Positions 52,504 to 60,717 of a DNA stretch of 64,000 nt are shown here, piece by piece (position 1 is the stretch's first letter; each line of letters starts with the position of its first letter). The translations under genes were made by a program, and so were the position numbers. Under the pieces are notes generated by a model that had not been told where the DNA came from, searched no databases, and worked only from the letters and a program-made list of their open reading frames with translations. The stretch comes from an uncultured Bacillota bacterium (GTDB lineage Bacteria > Bacillota > Clostridia > Lachnospirales > Lachnospiraceae): positions 124,001-188,000 of the forward strand of contig CATWQE010000001.1 in the NCBI GenBank assembly GCA_958352855.1, in the 5' to 3' direction.

Positions 52504-53424
52504 TTACTGAAGTTCAGACCAGTCTGTTACTTCGCCGGTATAAATTTCCTTAACCTGGTCAGAAGTAATGTCAGACATTGGATTCTCATTGTTTACAATC
52601 ACTGCAATTCCATCCAGGGCAATCTGCATTCCTGTAAGACCGCCTTCTGTTTCAGAATCCTTTAATTCTCTGGACGCCATACCAATATCATAAGTTCCGT
52701 TTAATGCAGATTCCATGCCTGTAGTAGAATCACTCTGCTGGATTTCAATCTGTACATCCGGGTTGATTGCAGTATAGCCTTCTTTTAATTTCTCCATAAC
52801 AGGTGTTACAGAAGAAGAACCTCCGATTACAATTTTTCCAGATGGCTTTGTGCCTGTATAAGCTTCTGCATTTTCTGCCACTGCAATATAGCCGCTTTCT
52901 TCTACAATTTTCTGTCCTTCCGCGCTCATAATGTAATCAATGAAGTCTTTCGCTGCATCACTTGCTCCGGTTTTGGTAGCAATATTAAAAGGACGTGACA
53001 CCTTATAGCTGTCATTTTTTACATTTTCAGTGCTGGCTTCTGCCCCATCCACTTTTAAGGCTTTTACACTTTCATCTAAAGAACCAAGAGAAATATAACC
53101 GATTGCCTGTGGGTCCTGAGCCACATTTGTCATCATAACAGAAGTGCTGTTTGTTACCTGGGCATCTTCTGTTGTCATATCTACTTTCTCTCCATCAATT
53201 TCTTCCTGAATACCAAAGAGTTCTACAAAAGCGCCTCTTGTTCCGGAACCGTCTTCGCGGGAAAGAACTGAAATTTCACCTTCCAGACTTTCACCTGCAT
53301 CTGCCTCTGCCTGTGTTCCATTATCACTTGTATTACTGTCTTCTTTTGTATCATTTCCACCGCATGCTGTCATGCCAAATACCATAGTTCCCATTAAAAT
53401 CGCTGCTAATACTTTCTTCTTCAT
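52504..53424 (-). CDS. pstS: Phosphate-binding lipoprotein PstS
   Basis: The 306-residue protein has a lipoprotein signal (lipobox FGMTACG, Cys near 21) and a phosphate-binding PBP domain. Phosphate contacts are in SREDGSGTRGAF and in GGSSSVTPVMEKL; the two lobes appear in permuted order compared with classic PstS, as is common in Firmicutes. It heads the operon under a Pho-box-like region. Confidence 0.94.
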   Translation of the reverse strand: MKKKVLAAILMGTMVFGMTACGGNDTKEDSNTSDNGTQAEADAGESLEGEISVLSREDGSGTRGAFVELFGIQEEIDGEKVDMTTEDAQVTNSTSVMMTNVAQDPQAIGYISLGSLDESVKALKVDGAEASTENVKNDSYKVSRPFNIATKTGASDAAKDFIDYIMSAEGQKIVEESGYIAVAENAEAYTGTKPSGKIVIGGSSSVTPVMEKLKEGYTAINPDVQIEIQQSDSTTGMESALNGTYDIGMASRELKDSETEGGLTGMQIALDGIAVIVNNENPMSDITSDQVKEIYTGEVTDWSELQ

Positions 53425-53478
53425 GATAGAAGTCTCCTTTTATCTTCAATTTTTTTGTTTTCCTTGTTGACATCCCTC

Positions 53479-53533
53479 ACTATAAAGATTTTTTGTAAAA
53501 TCACCAACCATAAAACCGTTAAATATATGTAAA
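53479..53533 (-). promoter_or_regulatory. Pho-box-like repeats and -10 upstream of pstS
   Basis: Minus strand TTTACA (53528-53533) and TTAACG (53517-53522) have an exact 11-bp period, a further TTTACA is at 53494-53499, and TATAGT (53479-53484) may be the -10. There is no good -35, as expected of a PhoP-activated promoter. Farther upstream a perfect inverted repeat GTTTACAAT (53579-53587)/ATTGTAAAC (53600-53608) lies in the same AT-rich gap. Confidence 0.5.
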
Positions 53534-53800
53534 ATCCCAAAATTCCTCATTTAACATAGTATTTTTACATATTCTTTCGTTTACAATTTACACCATATTA
53601 TTGTAAACCTAAATTTTCTGATTATTTTACAAATTTTATCCGTGAATCAGTGAATTTTTCAAGGGCTTGTTAAAAAATTGACTTTTAAAATGTCAATGGG
53701 AATCTTCCATTTTTCCCCATAAAAAGCCTTTTTATAACATATGAACAAAACCTTTGTTCTTTATTAAATTATGTAAATCACATTCTTCCACACACATTTT

Positions 53801-53895
53801 TGTGGATAATGTGGATAACTTAGTGTATAACTTTACTTTTCCACTGTTTCAAGGGTTTTTCCATGTGGATAATTTTGAGGACAAATTGTGGGTAA
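53801..53895 (-). other. Cluster of DnaA boxes
   Basis: Three perfect TTATCCACA boxes on the minus strand are at 53801-53809, 53810-53818 (directly abutting) and 53864-53872; a one-mismatch TTACCCACA is at 53887-53895. All four point the same way in 95 bp of AT-rich, gene-free DNA. No dnaA, dnaN or rpmH gene is visible nearby, so this is more likely a DnaA-binding cluster than the chromosome origin. The surrounding 53425-54040 has no supported gene. Confidence 0.65.
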
Positions 53896-54039
53896 TTCTA
53901 CATCCTTCGACTTTTTTTGTATATAATTTACAATCGTGAATATTCTGACAATTTCCGCCCCGAATCCTTCGTTTTCCTGTCAATAATTTGCGTAATTTTG
54001 CAGGTTCCTTTTTATCGCCTTTTTATGTAACCTAAAATC

Positions 54040-54092
54040 AAAAAAGAACTACCGTACCAAGGCATATGCCTTCAATACCATAGTTCTTTCTT
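54040..54092 (-). terminator. Terminator of the two-repeat lipoprotein gene
   Basis: AAAGAACTA (54043-54051) pairs with TAGTTCTTT (54081-54089), with an inner palindrome AAGGCATATGCCTT. The minus strand has TTTTTTGATTTT after it. Confidence 0.8.
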
Positions 54093-54099
54093 CATTATT

Positions 54100-55347
54100 T
54101 TACATTCCTTCTCCTAATGGAAGGGATTCCGGTATGGATTCGGGGTCTTGTTGTGTGTAGGCGGTAAGCTTCTCAGGGCTGTTGGACAGTTCAATTTCCC
54201 GAATAAGCCCCAGGGCTTTGTCTGTGAAAATACGGATAAAGTTTTTCTTCGTGTTATCGGTATATATATAATAGGAAGTCCCCTGTTCTTCTTCCTGTGT
54301 TTCCAGAGGAATCCCATCCAGCAGCAGCTTCATGTTTTCTTCTGTCATCCCCAGTGTAATTCCTTTTCCTATAGTAATGGGAACTTTTACCACATCAAAA
54401 TCACCGGAAACTCTGGTTACAAAGGTATGCTCTGCGGGAACTGTCTGATTGCTGTAATTTTTCACCACTGCATACAAAACCGCACCTTCCTGCTCCAGGG
54501 TAACATACCCATGCCGTCCTGCTTTTACATAAGAATCTGAGCCTTCTTCCTGGATTTTCCACCCATTCTTCACAAATTCTGATACAGGCGCCGGAATCTC
54601 ATACATTTCTCTTCCATAAGAGACAATATAATCCGCCGGATTTTCCGTAAGTTTCTGAGGCGTTTCATAGGCGGTCACTTCTTCCGGGGTTTCCCTGCTG
54701 ACTTCCTCTTCTTCTGAAACCGGCTCCCTGTAGTTTTTCAGCACTGCTTTTTGCAAAATTTCTTCCTCTGTATCAAAAACCAGTTCTGCCTTCTTATAAG
54801 TTCCAAATTCATAGGTCACATAAAGCTCTTCCTTTTCACTGTATTCATCTGTTGGGGTTCCATAGGCTTCTGTTACCTGAGTTAAAGGTGATTTTCCAAG
54901 AGTAATTCCTCCTGGAAGCTGATAGACGCTTCCGTCTTTTTCATAGTTTAGAGTAATCCCACCTACATAGCAGTCCATTACCTGGGTTTCCTTTCCCTCC
55001 AGATTCACCAAATCCACTGTAAGCTGCTTTTCTCCCTGTTTCAAAACTTCTCCTTCAATATAAGAATCCGTCTCCAGCATGGCTTTTTGTTTCTCTTCTG
55101 GATATTCCCAGCCCTGTCTAATCCATTCCTGGAGTCTGGATGGAAGGCTTTTTGCTTCTCCATCTATAGCAAATTGAAAATCATATAAATTTCCGGAAAT
55201 TTCCACCGGATATTCCTGGATTTCTTCTTCTTTTGTATCAGTCTCTTCCTCTTTGGGAAGCGGCACAGGATCTTCTTCCTGCCCCTGGCATCCCACGCAG
55301 CCCAAAAGAGCTGCAGTAAGAAGCAATAACATCCACTTCTTTTTCAA
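54100..55347 (-). CDS. Lipoprotein with two homologous repeats, unknown function
   Basis: The product of about 415 residues has a lipoprotein signal (KKKWMLLLLTAALLGCVGC, mature Cys near 20) and an acidic linker to about 50. Two related domains follow, each with the order helix-GW (LPSRLQEWIRQGWEY; APVSEFVKNGWKI), a strand block with Y-V/I-E/K, and ITLG (PGGITLGKSPLTQV; GKGITLGMTEENMK). The start is a TTG at 55347 after GGGAAGGGGATG; no ATG fits. No recognised family. It is divergent from the DUF885 gene. Confidence 0.72.
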   Translation of the reverse strand: MKKKWMLLLLTAALLGCVGCQGQEEDPVPLPKEEETDTKEEEIQEYPVEISGNLYDFQFAIDGEAKSLPSRLQEWIRQGWEYPEEKQKAMLETDSYIEGEVLKQGEKQLTVDLVNLEGKETQVMDCYVGGITLNYEKDGSVYQLPGGITLGKSPLTQVTEAYGTPTDEYSEKEELYVTYEFGTYKKAELVFDTEEEILQKAVLKNYREPVSEEEEVSRETPEEVTAYETPQKLTENPADYIVSYGREMYEIPAPVSEFVKNGWKIQEEGSDSYVKAGRHGYVTLEQEGAVLYAVVKNYSNQTVPAEHTFVTRVSGDFDVVKVPITIGKGITLGMTEENMKLLLDGIPLETQEEEQGTSYYIYTDNTKKNFIRIFTDKALGLIREIELSNSPEKLTAYTQQDPESIPESLPLGEGM

Positions 55348-55508
55348 ATAAACATCCCCTTCCCGGATTTTTGCACATCCTGTTTCTAAGTTTTCCCTAT
55401 CTAGAGAAATCTTAACACAAAGCAGAGGAGTTTTCCAAGAAAAATACGCATACCCCTTTATTTTTTTCATAAACTGTAAAAAGATTTCAAATGTCCAAGG
55501 AGTTTCTC

Positions 55509-57278
55509 TTGAAAGCCTTTTTATCAAAAAAACGTTCGCTTGTCATCCTGGGTCTGATTTTACTTCTCTGTCTTGGAATTTCTGTTTTTTGTCTGAGGCA
55601 TCCTTTTTCTCAAGACGCCAGATTCCAGCGTTTTACAGACCAGATTGCTCTGGAAGAGCTCTCTTCCAATACCCTGAACCTGCATTATACTCTGGCATAT
55701 CCCCAGGATTATGGTATAAAGGATTACGCCATCAGTCTGGGAACCATGGACCCGGAGACCTTGAAGCAAAGCGACAGACAGCTACGCACTCTGCAAAAAA
55801 AGCTGGAAGATTTCTCTTATGAAAAATTATCTTCCGAAAACCGCATGGTTTATGATATGCTCCGACTGGATTTTTCCCTGCAGCTTTCTGCCGCTGATTT
55901 CTATCTTCTCCAGGAACCCCTTGGCCCGAATCTGGGGATTCAGGCTCAGCTCCCTGCCCTTTTGGCGGAATATACCTTCCGCGTCCCCCAGGATATAGAA
56001 GATTACTTTTCTCTTCTGACCTGTATTCCTGAATATTTCAACAGTATTCTGGAATTTGAAAAAGAAAAATCTGCCCGGGGGCTTTTTATGAATGATACCT
56101 GTGCCAAAGGCATTATTAAGCAGTGTACTGCCTTTTCTTCTCAAAAAGAAGAAAATTTCCTGGATATCATGTTTAAAGAGCAGCTTACGAACCTGAAGCA
56201 GCAAAAGGTCATCACCCAAAAGCAGGCTGATTCTTATATGTCTATGCACAAAAAGATTTTAAAAAAATGTGTATTTCCCGCCTATGAGAATCTGGCAGAA
56301 GGTTTGGAGAAGCTTTGCGGCACAGGAAAAAATTCCGGAGGTCTCTGCCATCTTCCCAATGGCGCCCAATATTATGAGTATCTCCTGAAAAATAATGTGG
56401 GAGATTTCCGCCCGGTTGCAGAAATTCAGAAGCGGCTTATGGAGCAGCTAAAAGCAGATACCATGGCAATCCAAAATCTCCTTCAGCAAGACCCCTCTCT
56501 GTTCTCCAAGGCTGCAGAACTGAACCAGAACACTACCTATTCTCCTCAGGAGATGCTTTCTTATTTAAATGAGACCATAACCCGGGATTTTCCTTCCTTA
56601 AAAGCCCCTGATTATGAGGTAAAAGCAGTCCCAAAAGCCATGGAGGACTTTTCAAGTCCTGCTTTTTATCTCACTCCCCCCTTAGATACTTTGTCACCAA
56701 ATGCCATTTACATCAACGGTTCCAGTCAGGTATCAGAAGCGGAACTCTTCACCACTCTGGCTCATGAGGGATTTCCCGGACATTTGTATCAGACCTTATA
56801 TTTTGGCAAGCAGCAGCCTTCTCTTATTCGGGAGTTTCTGGGCTGCAGCGGTTATGTGGAAGGCTGGGCCACCTATGTAGAATCCATGGCTTATGGGTAC
56901 GGAGCAGAATTTTTAAACATTTCTCCCCAGGTGATGGAGCTTTTAAACCGGAACCGTTCTGTAAGTCTGTGCCTGTACTCCATCCTGGATATTGGCATTC
57001 ATTATGAGGGCTGGACTGTCCAGGAGGTTACCAACGCCCTCTCATCCTTTGGTATTGCTTCTCAGGATGTGTGTCAGGAAATTTTCCAGTACATTGTAGA
57101 AAATCCCACCAATTACTTAAAGTATTATCTTGGTTTCTTAAACTTCACAGACCTTCGCGCCACAGTGGAAAATAAAAAAGGAACCGACTTCCAGCTAAAG
57201 GATTTTCATAAGAAAATCCTGGAAATCGGTCCCGCGCCCTTCCCGGTGGTCAAAAAATATCTTCTTTTGCAATATTAA
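55509..57278 (+). CDS. DUF885 family membrane-anchored metallopeptidase
   Basis: The product of 589 residues has an N-terminal helix (about 10-28) and a large extracytoplasmic helical domain. The zinc motif HEGFPGH (in TLAHEGFPGHLYQT) and the downstream glutamate region GYVEGWATYVESMA define the DUF885 group, related to M2/M3-like gluzincins. The start is put at a TTG (55509) because AAGGAG lies 6 nt before it; the ATG at 55491 has no RBS. It would cleave peptides at the cell surface. Confidence 0.85.
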   Translation: MKAFLSKKRSLVILGLILLLCLGISVFCLRHPFSQDARFQRFTDQIALEELSSNTLNLHYTLAYPQDYGIKDYAISLGTMDPETLKQSDRQLRTLQKKLEDFSYEKLSSENRMVYDMLRLDFSLQLSAADFYLLQEPLGPNLGIQAQLPALLAEYTFRVPQDIEDYFSLLTCIPEYFNSILEFEKEKSARGLFMNDTCAKGIIKQCTAFSSQKEENFLDIMFKEQLTNLKQQKVITQKQADSYMSMHKKILKKCVFPAYENLAEGLEKLCGTGKNSGGLCHLPNGAQYYEYLLKNNVGDFRPVAEIQKRLMEQLKADTMAIQNLLQQDPSLFSKAAELNQNTTYSPQEMLSYLNETITRDFPSLKAPDYEVKAVPKAMEDFSSPAFYLTPPLDTLSPNAIYINGSSQVSEAELFTTLAHEGFPGHLYQTLYFGKQQPSLIREFLGCSGYVEGWATYVESMAYGYGAEFLNISPQVMELLNRNRSVSLCLYSILDIGIHYEGWTVQEVTNALSSFGIASQDVCQEIFQYIVENPTNYLKYYLGFLNFTDLRATVENKKGTDFQLKDFHKKILEIGPAPFPVVKKYLLLQY

Positions 57279-57304
57279 GCCATACAGCACCAATGAAAGA
57301 GTCA

Positions 57305-57358
57305 GGAGTATTTATGCAGTTTTGGCAAATTTCTAAGCTGGAACTGTATAAATATTCC
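57305..57358. repeat. Palindrome sharing a 19-mer with the terminator at 33884
   Basis: GGAGTATTTATGCAGTT (57305-57321) pairs with AACTGTATAAATATTCC (57342-57358) with G-U or mismatch at two positions. TGGAACTGTATAAATATTC (57339-57357) is an exact reverse-complement copy of 33884-33902. It lies between the convergent DUF885 and MarR genes and lacks a T-run. Confidence 0.65.
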
Positions 57359-57379
57359 CCACATATACTGTAACAGCTC

Positions 57380-57823
57380 TTATTTCTTCTGATAGGAATC
57401 AAAAAACGTCCTTAAATTCAGCAGGGATTTCACAAGAATTTCCTGCTCCTGCTCATTTAAATCCTTCACCAGCGCCTGAATCATGCCTTCGTGAAATTTC
57501 CTGTGATGCCTGTTTGCTGCTTTTCCTTTCTCCGTAAGAGAAATAAGAACTACCCTTCGATCTTCTTCGCTTCTGATCCTGTGTACATAACCTTTTTTCA
57601 CCAGGTTATTCATGGCTATAGTCAGGGTTCCAACTGTCACAGATAGTAGCTTGGCTACGGATGACATATTTTTGGAGCCTTCCTCCCCAATGGCTTCCAT
57701 AATATGCATATCGTTCACTGAAATATCCTGAAACTCTGAAGTAATCAACGCTTTTTCTTCTATATCCATAATCTCCTGGAACAACTTTACCAAAACATCA
57801 TGAAAGACTTCAAAATGCTCCAT
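57380..57823 (-). CDS. MarR family transcriptional regulator
   Basis: The 147-residue protein is a standard MarR dimer: N-terminal helix pair, winged helix (MSSVAKLLSVTVGTLTIAMNNL, then KKGYVHRIRSEEDRRVVLISLTEKG broken at the wing) and a C-terminal dimer helix. The layout is like the fatty-acid gene regulators FabT, but no fab genes are in view. It has its own promoter. Confidence 0.9.
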   Translation of the reverse strand: MEHFEVFHDVLVKLFQEIMDIEEKALITSEFQDISVNDMHIMEAIGEEGSKNMSSVAKLLSVTVGTLTIAMNNLVKKGYVHRIRSEEDRRVVLISLTEKGKAANRHHRKFHEGMIQALVKDLNEQEQEILVKSLLNLRTFFDSYQKK

Positions 57824-57855
57824 TTCATCACCCCTTTTCCCATTCTGATTCCTTT

Positions 57856-57884
57856 ATTATAGCTGATTTTCCCTGGAAAGACAA
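57856..57884 (-). promoter_or_regulatory. Promoter of the MarR gene
   Basis: Minus strand TTGTCT (57879-57884), 17 bp, TATAAT (57856-57861), 33 bp before the start codon. Confidence 0.75.
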
Positions 57885-57900
57885 TGAGATTTTTTGATAC

Positions 57901-57933
57901 TCAAAACAAAAGAGCCATCGCAACGCGACAGCC
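57901..57933 (-). terminator. pduL terminator
   Basis: GGGCTGTCGC and GCGATGGCTC pair (57911-57933) with three G-U wobbles and a 3-nt loop, followed by TTTTGTTTTG on the minus strand. Confidence 0.75.
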
Positions 57934-57954
57934 CTTCCATAATTTTCTGATTTC

Positions 57955-58527
57955 TTATTTTACGATCATTTCTCCGTAGCATTCTCTTGCAGGAGCCAGA
58001 GCATTTGCTTCGTCTGTATCAATGTGTGCTGCTGTTGCGTAAGAAGCACTTACACGAACTACTACATCACCAAAAGTAAGGCTTCTTCCGTTTGGAGATT
58101 CAATAGCCAGTTCTACAATCTGTTTGTCAGCAACGCCTGCTTTTTCAGCGTCTTCCGGAGTCATATGTACGTGACGTTTTGCAGCGATAACGCCTTCTGT
58201 CAGTTCTACTTCACCCGCAGGTCCTACTAATTTACAAGCGCCGGAACCTGCGATATCTCCAGACTCACGAATAGGAGCAGTTACACCGATGCTTCTTGCA
58301 TCTGTAAGAGAAATTTCAACCTGTGTATCTTTTCTCACTGGTCCTAAAACAGACATTTTCAGGCTGCTCTTTGGTCCAACTACTTCTACTTTTTCTTCAC
58401 AGGCAAACTGTCCTGGCTGGCTTAACATTTTTTTCACTGTTAATTCATGTCCTGCTCCAAAAAGGATTTCCAGATGTTCCTGAGATAAATGCAGATGTCT
58501 TGCAGATGTTTCAACTAATACTTTCAT
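57955..58527 (-). CDS. pduL: Phosphate acyltransferase PduL
   Basis: The 190-residue enzyme interconverts acyl-CoA and acyl-phosphate and is unrelated to Pta. Two PduL domains carry the zinc histidines in TSARHLHLSQEHLE and AAKRHVHMTPEDAEKAG. It lacks an N-terminal encapsulation extension, so it is cytoplasmic and probably serves acetate formation. GGAGG precedes the ATG at 58527. It stands alone between a promoter and a terminator. Confidence 0.93.
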   Translation of the reverse strand: MKVLVETSARHLHLSQEHLEILFGAGHELTVKKMLSQPGQFACEEKVEVVGPKSSLKMSVLGPVRKDTQVEISLTDARSIGVTAPIRESGDIAGSGACKLVGPAGEVELTEGVIAAKRHVHMTPEDAEKAGVADKQIVELAIESPNGRSLTFGDVVVRVSASYATAAHIDTDEANALAPARECYGEMIVK

Positions 58528-58568
58528 TTTAAGTTCCTCCACTTTTGAGATAATTTTCACTACTTCTA

Positions 58569-58596
58569 ATTATAGCTTTTTCCCAAGGCTTGTCAA
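58569..58596 (-). promoter_or_regulatory. pduL promoter
   Basis: Minus strand TTGACA (58591-58596), 16 bp, TATAAT (58569-58574). Confidence 0.8.
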
Positions 58597-58598
58597 TG

Positions 58599-59216
58599 TT
58601 AATTTTTTTCTGACAACCGGTTCTTCAAATAGTCATATTCTTCCATAATGCTTCGGGTAATCTCGTCCTCCCCAAAAGCATTGTCCGGGTGATAAATCCG
58701 AAACAGGGCATTATAACGTTTCTTCAGCTCCTCTGTGGTCTTAATCCCTTTAAAATAATGAATATGAAACTCTGAATCGTCGGTATCCTGTCCCTTATAT
58801 CCATCTTCAAAGGCAGACCACTGATAATCCGGACGCTTATAAAAGCTTTTCCAGTTCTGTGAATTTCCCATATAAAACTTCCAAATCCAGCTACAGACCG
58901 ATTCCAGCACTACCATAACCATCGCTACGCCTGCTGCCGGCACATAAAACAATCCTCCTGCCACAGCCATAGTAAGGATGATTGCCGGAATTCCCGGACC
59001 ATTTCCACGAATTTCAAGTAAAATCTCAACCACTGCCCCCATGGAGATTACCACCGCGGACAAAATGCAGACAAAAGAAACAACTGTACCGCAGACCTTC
59101 AGAAAAAACTGAAGACACCGAATCAGGGTGAACAGCAGTACAGCCGGAATTGCCAACACAATCTTTAAAATAAGCACCAAAACTTTCCAAAACATTCTGT
59201 TATCTGTTTTTTTCAT
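58599..59216 (-). CDS. Membrane protein with C-terminal J domain
   Basis: The 205-residue protein has four predicted membrane helices (between about 10 and 110) and a C-terminal J domain holding the HPD motif (ALFRIYHPDNAFGEDE). The J domain is short and has the helix II/III pair, so it could recruit DnaK to the membrane. The substrate is unknown. It is on the same strand as the his operon, 80 bp after hisE, with no clear terminator between them. Confidence 0.82.
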   Translation of the reverse strand: MKKTDNRMFWKVLVLILKIVLAIPAVLLFTLIRCLQFFLKVCGTVVSFVCILSAVVISMGAVVEILLEIRGNGPGIPAIILTMAVAGGLFYVPAAGVAMVMVVLESVCSWIWKFYMGNSQNWKSFYKRPDYQWSAFEDGYKGQDTDDSEFHIHYFKGIKTTEELKKRYNALFRIYHPDNAFGEDEITRSIMEEYDYLKNRLSEKN

Positions 59217-59296
59217 ATTTTACCTTCTGTTCTGTTAAAATGTGTTCCCTCAAAAACAGTTTACCACATTCAGGAAATTTTTCACAGGCTATTTTT

Positions 59297-59623
59297 TCAG
59301 GAGCAGTGGTCACTGGTGTGAAATTGTTTCAGATTCCCGATTTTTGCCCGCCTCTGCTCCAGAATCTCTTCAATTTCTTTCAAAGAAATTCCTGATTCCA
59401 CCAGCATCACAATGAGATGATACAGCAAGTCGCACACCTCATTAGCTGTGTCTTCCGGAATTCCGTTTTTCGCAGCAATAATTACTTCGCTGCATTCTTC
59501 CCCGCATTTTTTCAAAATCTTATCCAGCCCCTGTTCAAACAAATAACAGGTATAGGAACCTTCCTGTTTCTTCTCTTTTCTCTCAAGAGCCACCTGATAC
59601 AGCCCTTCCATCACATCCATCAT
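59297..59623 (-). CDS. hisE: Phosphoribosyl-ATP pyrophosphatase HisE
   Basis: The 108-residue enzyme does step 2 of histidine synthesis. It has the MazG-like core CGEECSEVIIAAKN and EVCDLLYHLIVML. The start at 59623 has AAGGAG at good spacing and forms an ATGA overlap with hisI. Here hisE and hisI are separate genes, not a fusion. Confidence 0.94.
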   Translation of the reverse strand: MMDVMEGLYQVALERKEKKQEGSYTCYLFEQGLDKILKKCGEECSEVIIAAKNGIPEDTANEVCDLLYHLIVMLVESGISLKEIEEILEQRRAKIGNLKQFHTSDHCS

Positions 59624-59952
59624 AGTTCTCTCTCCTTCCATACTTCCCTGAAAAAACAACTGTGAGCCCCTGTATGACAGGCTGCTCCTGTCTGAACAAC
59701 TGTAATTAATACAGTATCCTGGTCACAATCTCCCTTTATGTCAACTACCTTCTGCACATGTCCGGAGGTTCCTCCTTTGTTCCAAAGCTCCTGTCTGGAA
59801 CGACTGTAAAACCAGGTATATCCGGTTTCCAGTGTCTTTTTGAAGCTCTCCTGGTTCATATAAGCCAGCATCAGCACTTTGCCGGTATCTTTTTCCTGTA
59901 CAATAGCCGGAAGCAGCTCACTTTTCTTAAAATACTCTTCTATATTTATCAT
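59620..59952 (-). CDS. hisI: Phosphoribosyl-AMP cyclohydrolase HisI
   Basis: The 110-residue zinc enzyme does step 3 of the pathway. Metal and active-site residues are in DIKGDCDQDTVL and GAACHTGAHSCFF. The start at 59952 follows GAGAAGGTG; a GTG at 59961 overlaps hisF and is less likely. Confidence 0.94.
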   Translation of the reverse strand: MINIEEYFKKSELLPAIVQEKDTGKVLMLAYMNQESFKKTLETGYTWFYSRSRQELWNKGGTSGHVQKVVDIKGDCDQDTVLITVVQTGAACHTGAHSCFFREVWKEREL

Positions 59953-59957
59953 TTCTT

Positions 59958-60716
59958 TCACCTTCTCACCGGAATCTCATGTTCAGCCAGATGCTCCTTT
60001 ACCTCTTCTACGGTCAGTTCCCGAAAATGAAAGAGAGAAGCCGCCAGCGCCGCATCTGCTCCGGTTTCTTCAAACACCTGGGAAAAATGCTCCAGCCTGC
60101 CGCATCCGCCGCTGGCAATTACCGGAATACTCACCACACTGCACACTGCTCTTAAAAGCTCCAAATCGAATCCTTCTCTGCATCCGTCTGTATTCATGGA
60201 AGTCAGCAAAATTTCCCCTGCTCCCAGTTCCTGACACTTCTTCGCCCATTCTACAGCATCAAGCCCTGTATCCTTTCTTCCTCCATGTACCACCACTTTG
60301 AATCTTCCTTTTTCATCACGTTTGGCGTCAATAGCAGCCACCACGCACTGGCTTCCAAAGATTTCTGCTGCCTGGGAAATCAGCTCTGGATTCTTCACTG
60401 CTGCGGAATTCACAGACACCTTGTCTGCCCCTGCTCTTAAAATTTCCCTGAAATCCTCTACACTTCCAATACCACCGCCTACGGTCAGGGGCACAAATAC
60501 ATGCTCTGCTGTCTTTCGCACTACATCTACCATGGTGCGCCGCCCCTCATGGGTGGCAGTAATATCCAAAAAGCAGATTTCGTCTGCCCCCTGCCGGTCA
60601 TACTCCATGGCACATTCCACCGGATCTCCTACCTCCCGGATTCCCACAAAATTTACGCCTTTTACCACCTTGCCGTCCCGCACATCCAGGCAAGGAATAA
60701 TTCTCTTTGCAAGCAT
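59958..60716 (-). CDS. hisF: Imidazole glycerol phosphate synthase subunit HisF
   Basis: The 252-residue barrel is the cyclase subunit. The active-site Asp is in AKRIIPCLDVRDGKVVKG, the other near AAIDAKRDE; both phosphate loops (GGGIG, ASGGCG) are present. The start is the ATG at 60716 behind AGGTGG, 1 bp after the hisA stop. Confidence 0.95.
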   Translation of the reverse strand: MLAKRIIPCLDVRDGKVVKGVNFVGIREVGDPVECAMEYDRQGADEICFLDITATHEGRRTMVDVVRKTAEHVFVPLTVGGGIGSVEDFREILRAGADKVSVNSAAVKNPELISQAAEIFGSQCVVAAIDAKRDEKGRFKVVVHGGRKDTGLDAVEWAKKCQELGAGEILLTSMNTDGCREGFDLELLRAVCSVVSIPVIASGGCGRLEHFSQVFEETGADAALAASLFHFRELTVEEVKEHLAEHEIPVRR

Positions 60717-60717
60717 G

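Noticed and set aside
53801..53895. Reading the DnaA-box cluster as the chromosomal origin
   Set aside because: No dnaA, dnaN, rpmH or parAB gene is nearby and gene strands do not diverge around it; a secondary cluster is more likely.
53754..53939. A 61-codon plus-strand frame in the AT-rich gap
   Set aside because: It has no RBS, is rich in F, N, V and H from the AT-rich repeats, and overlaps the DnaA boxes.
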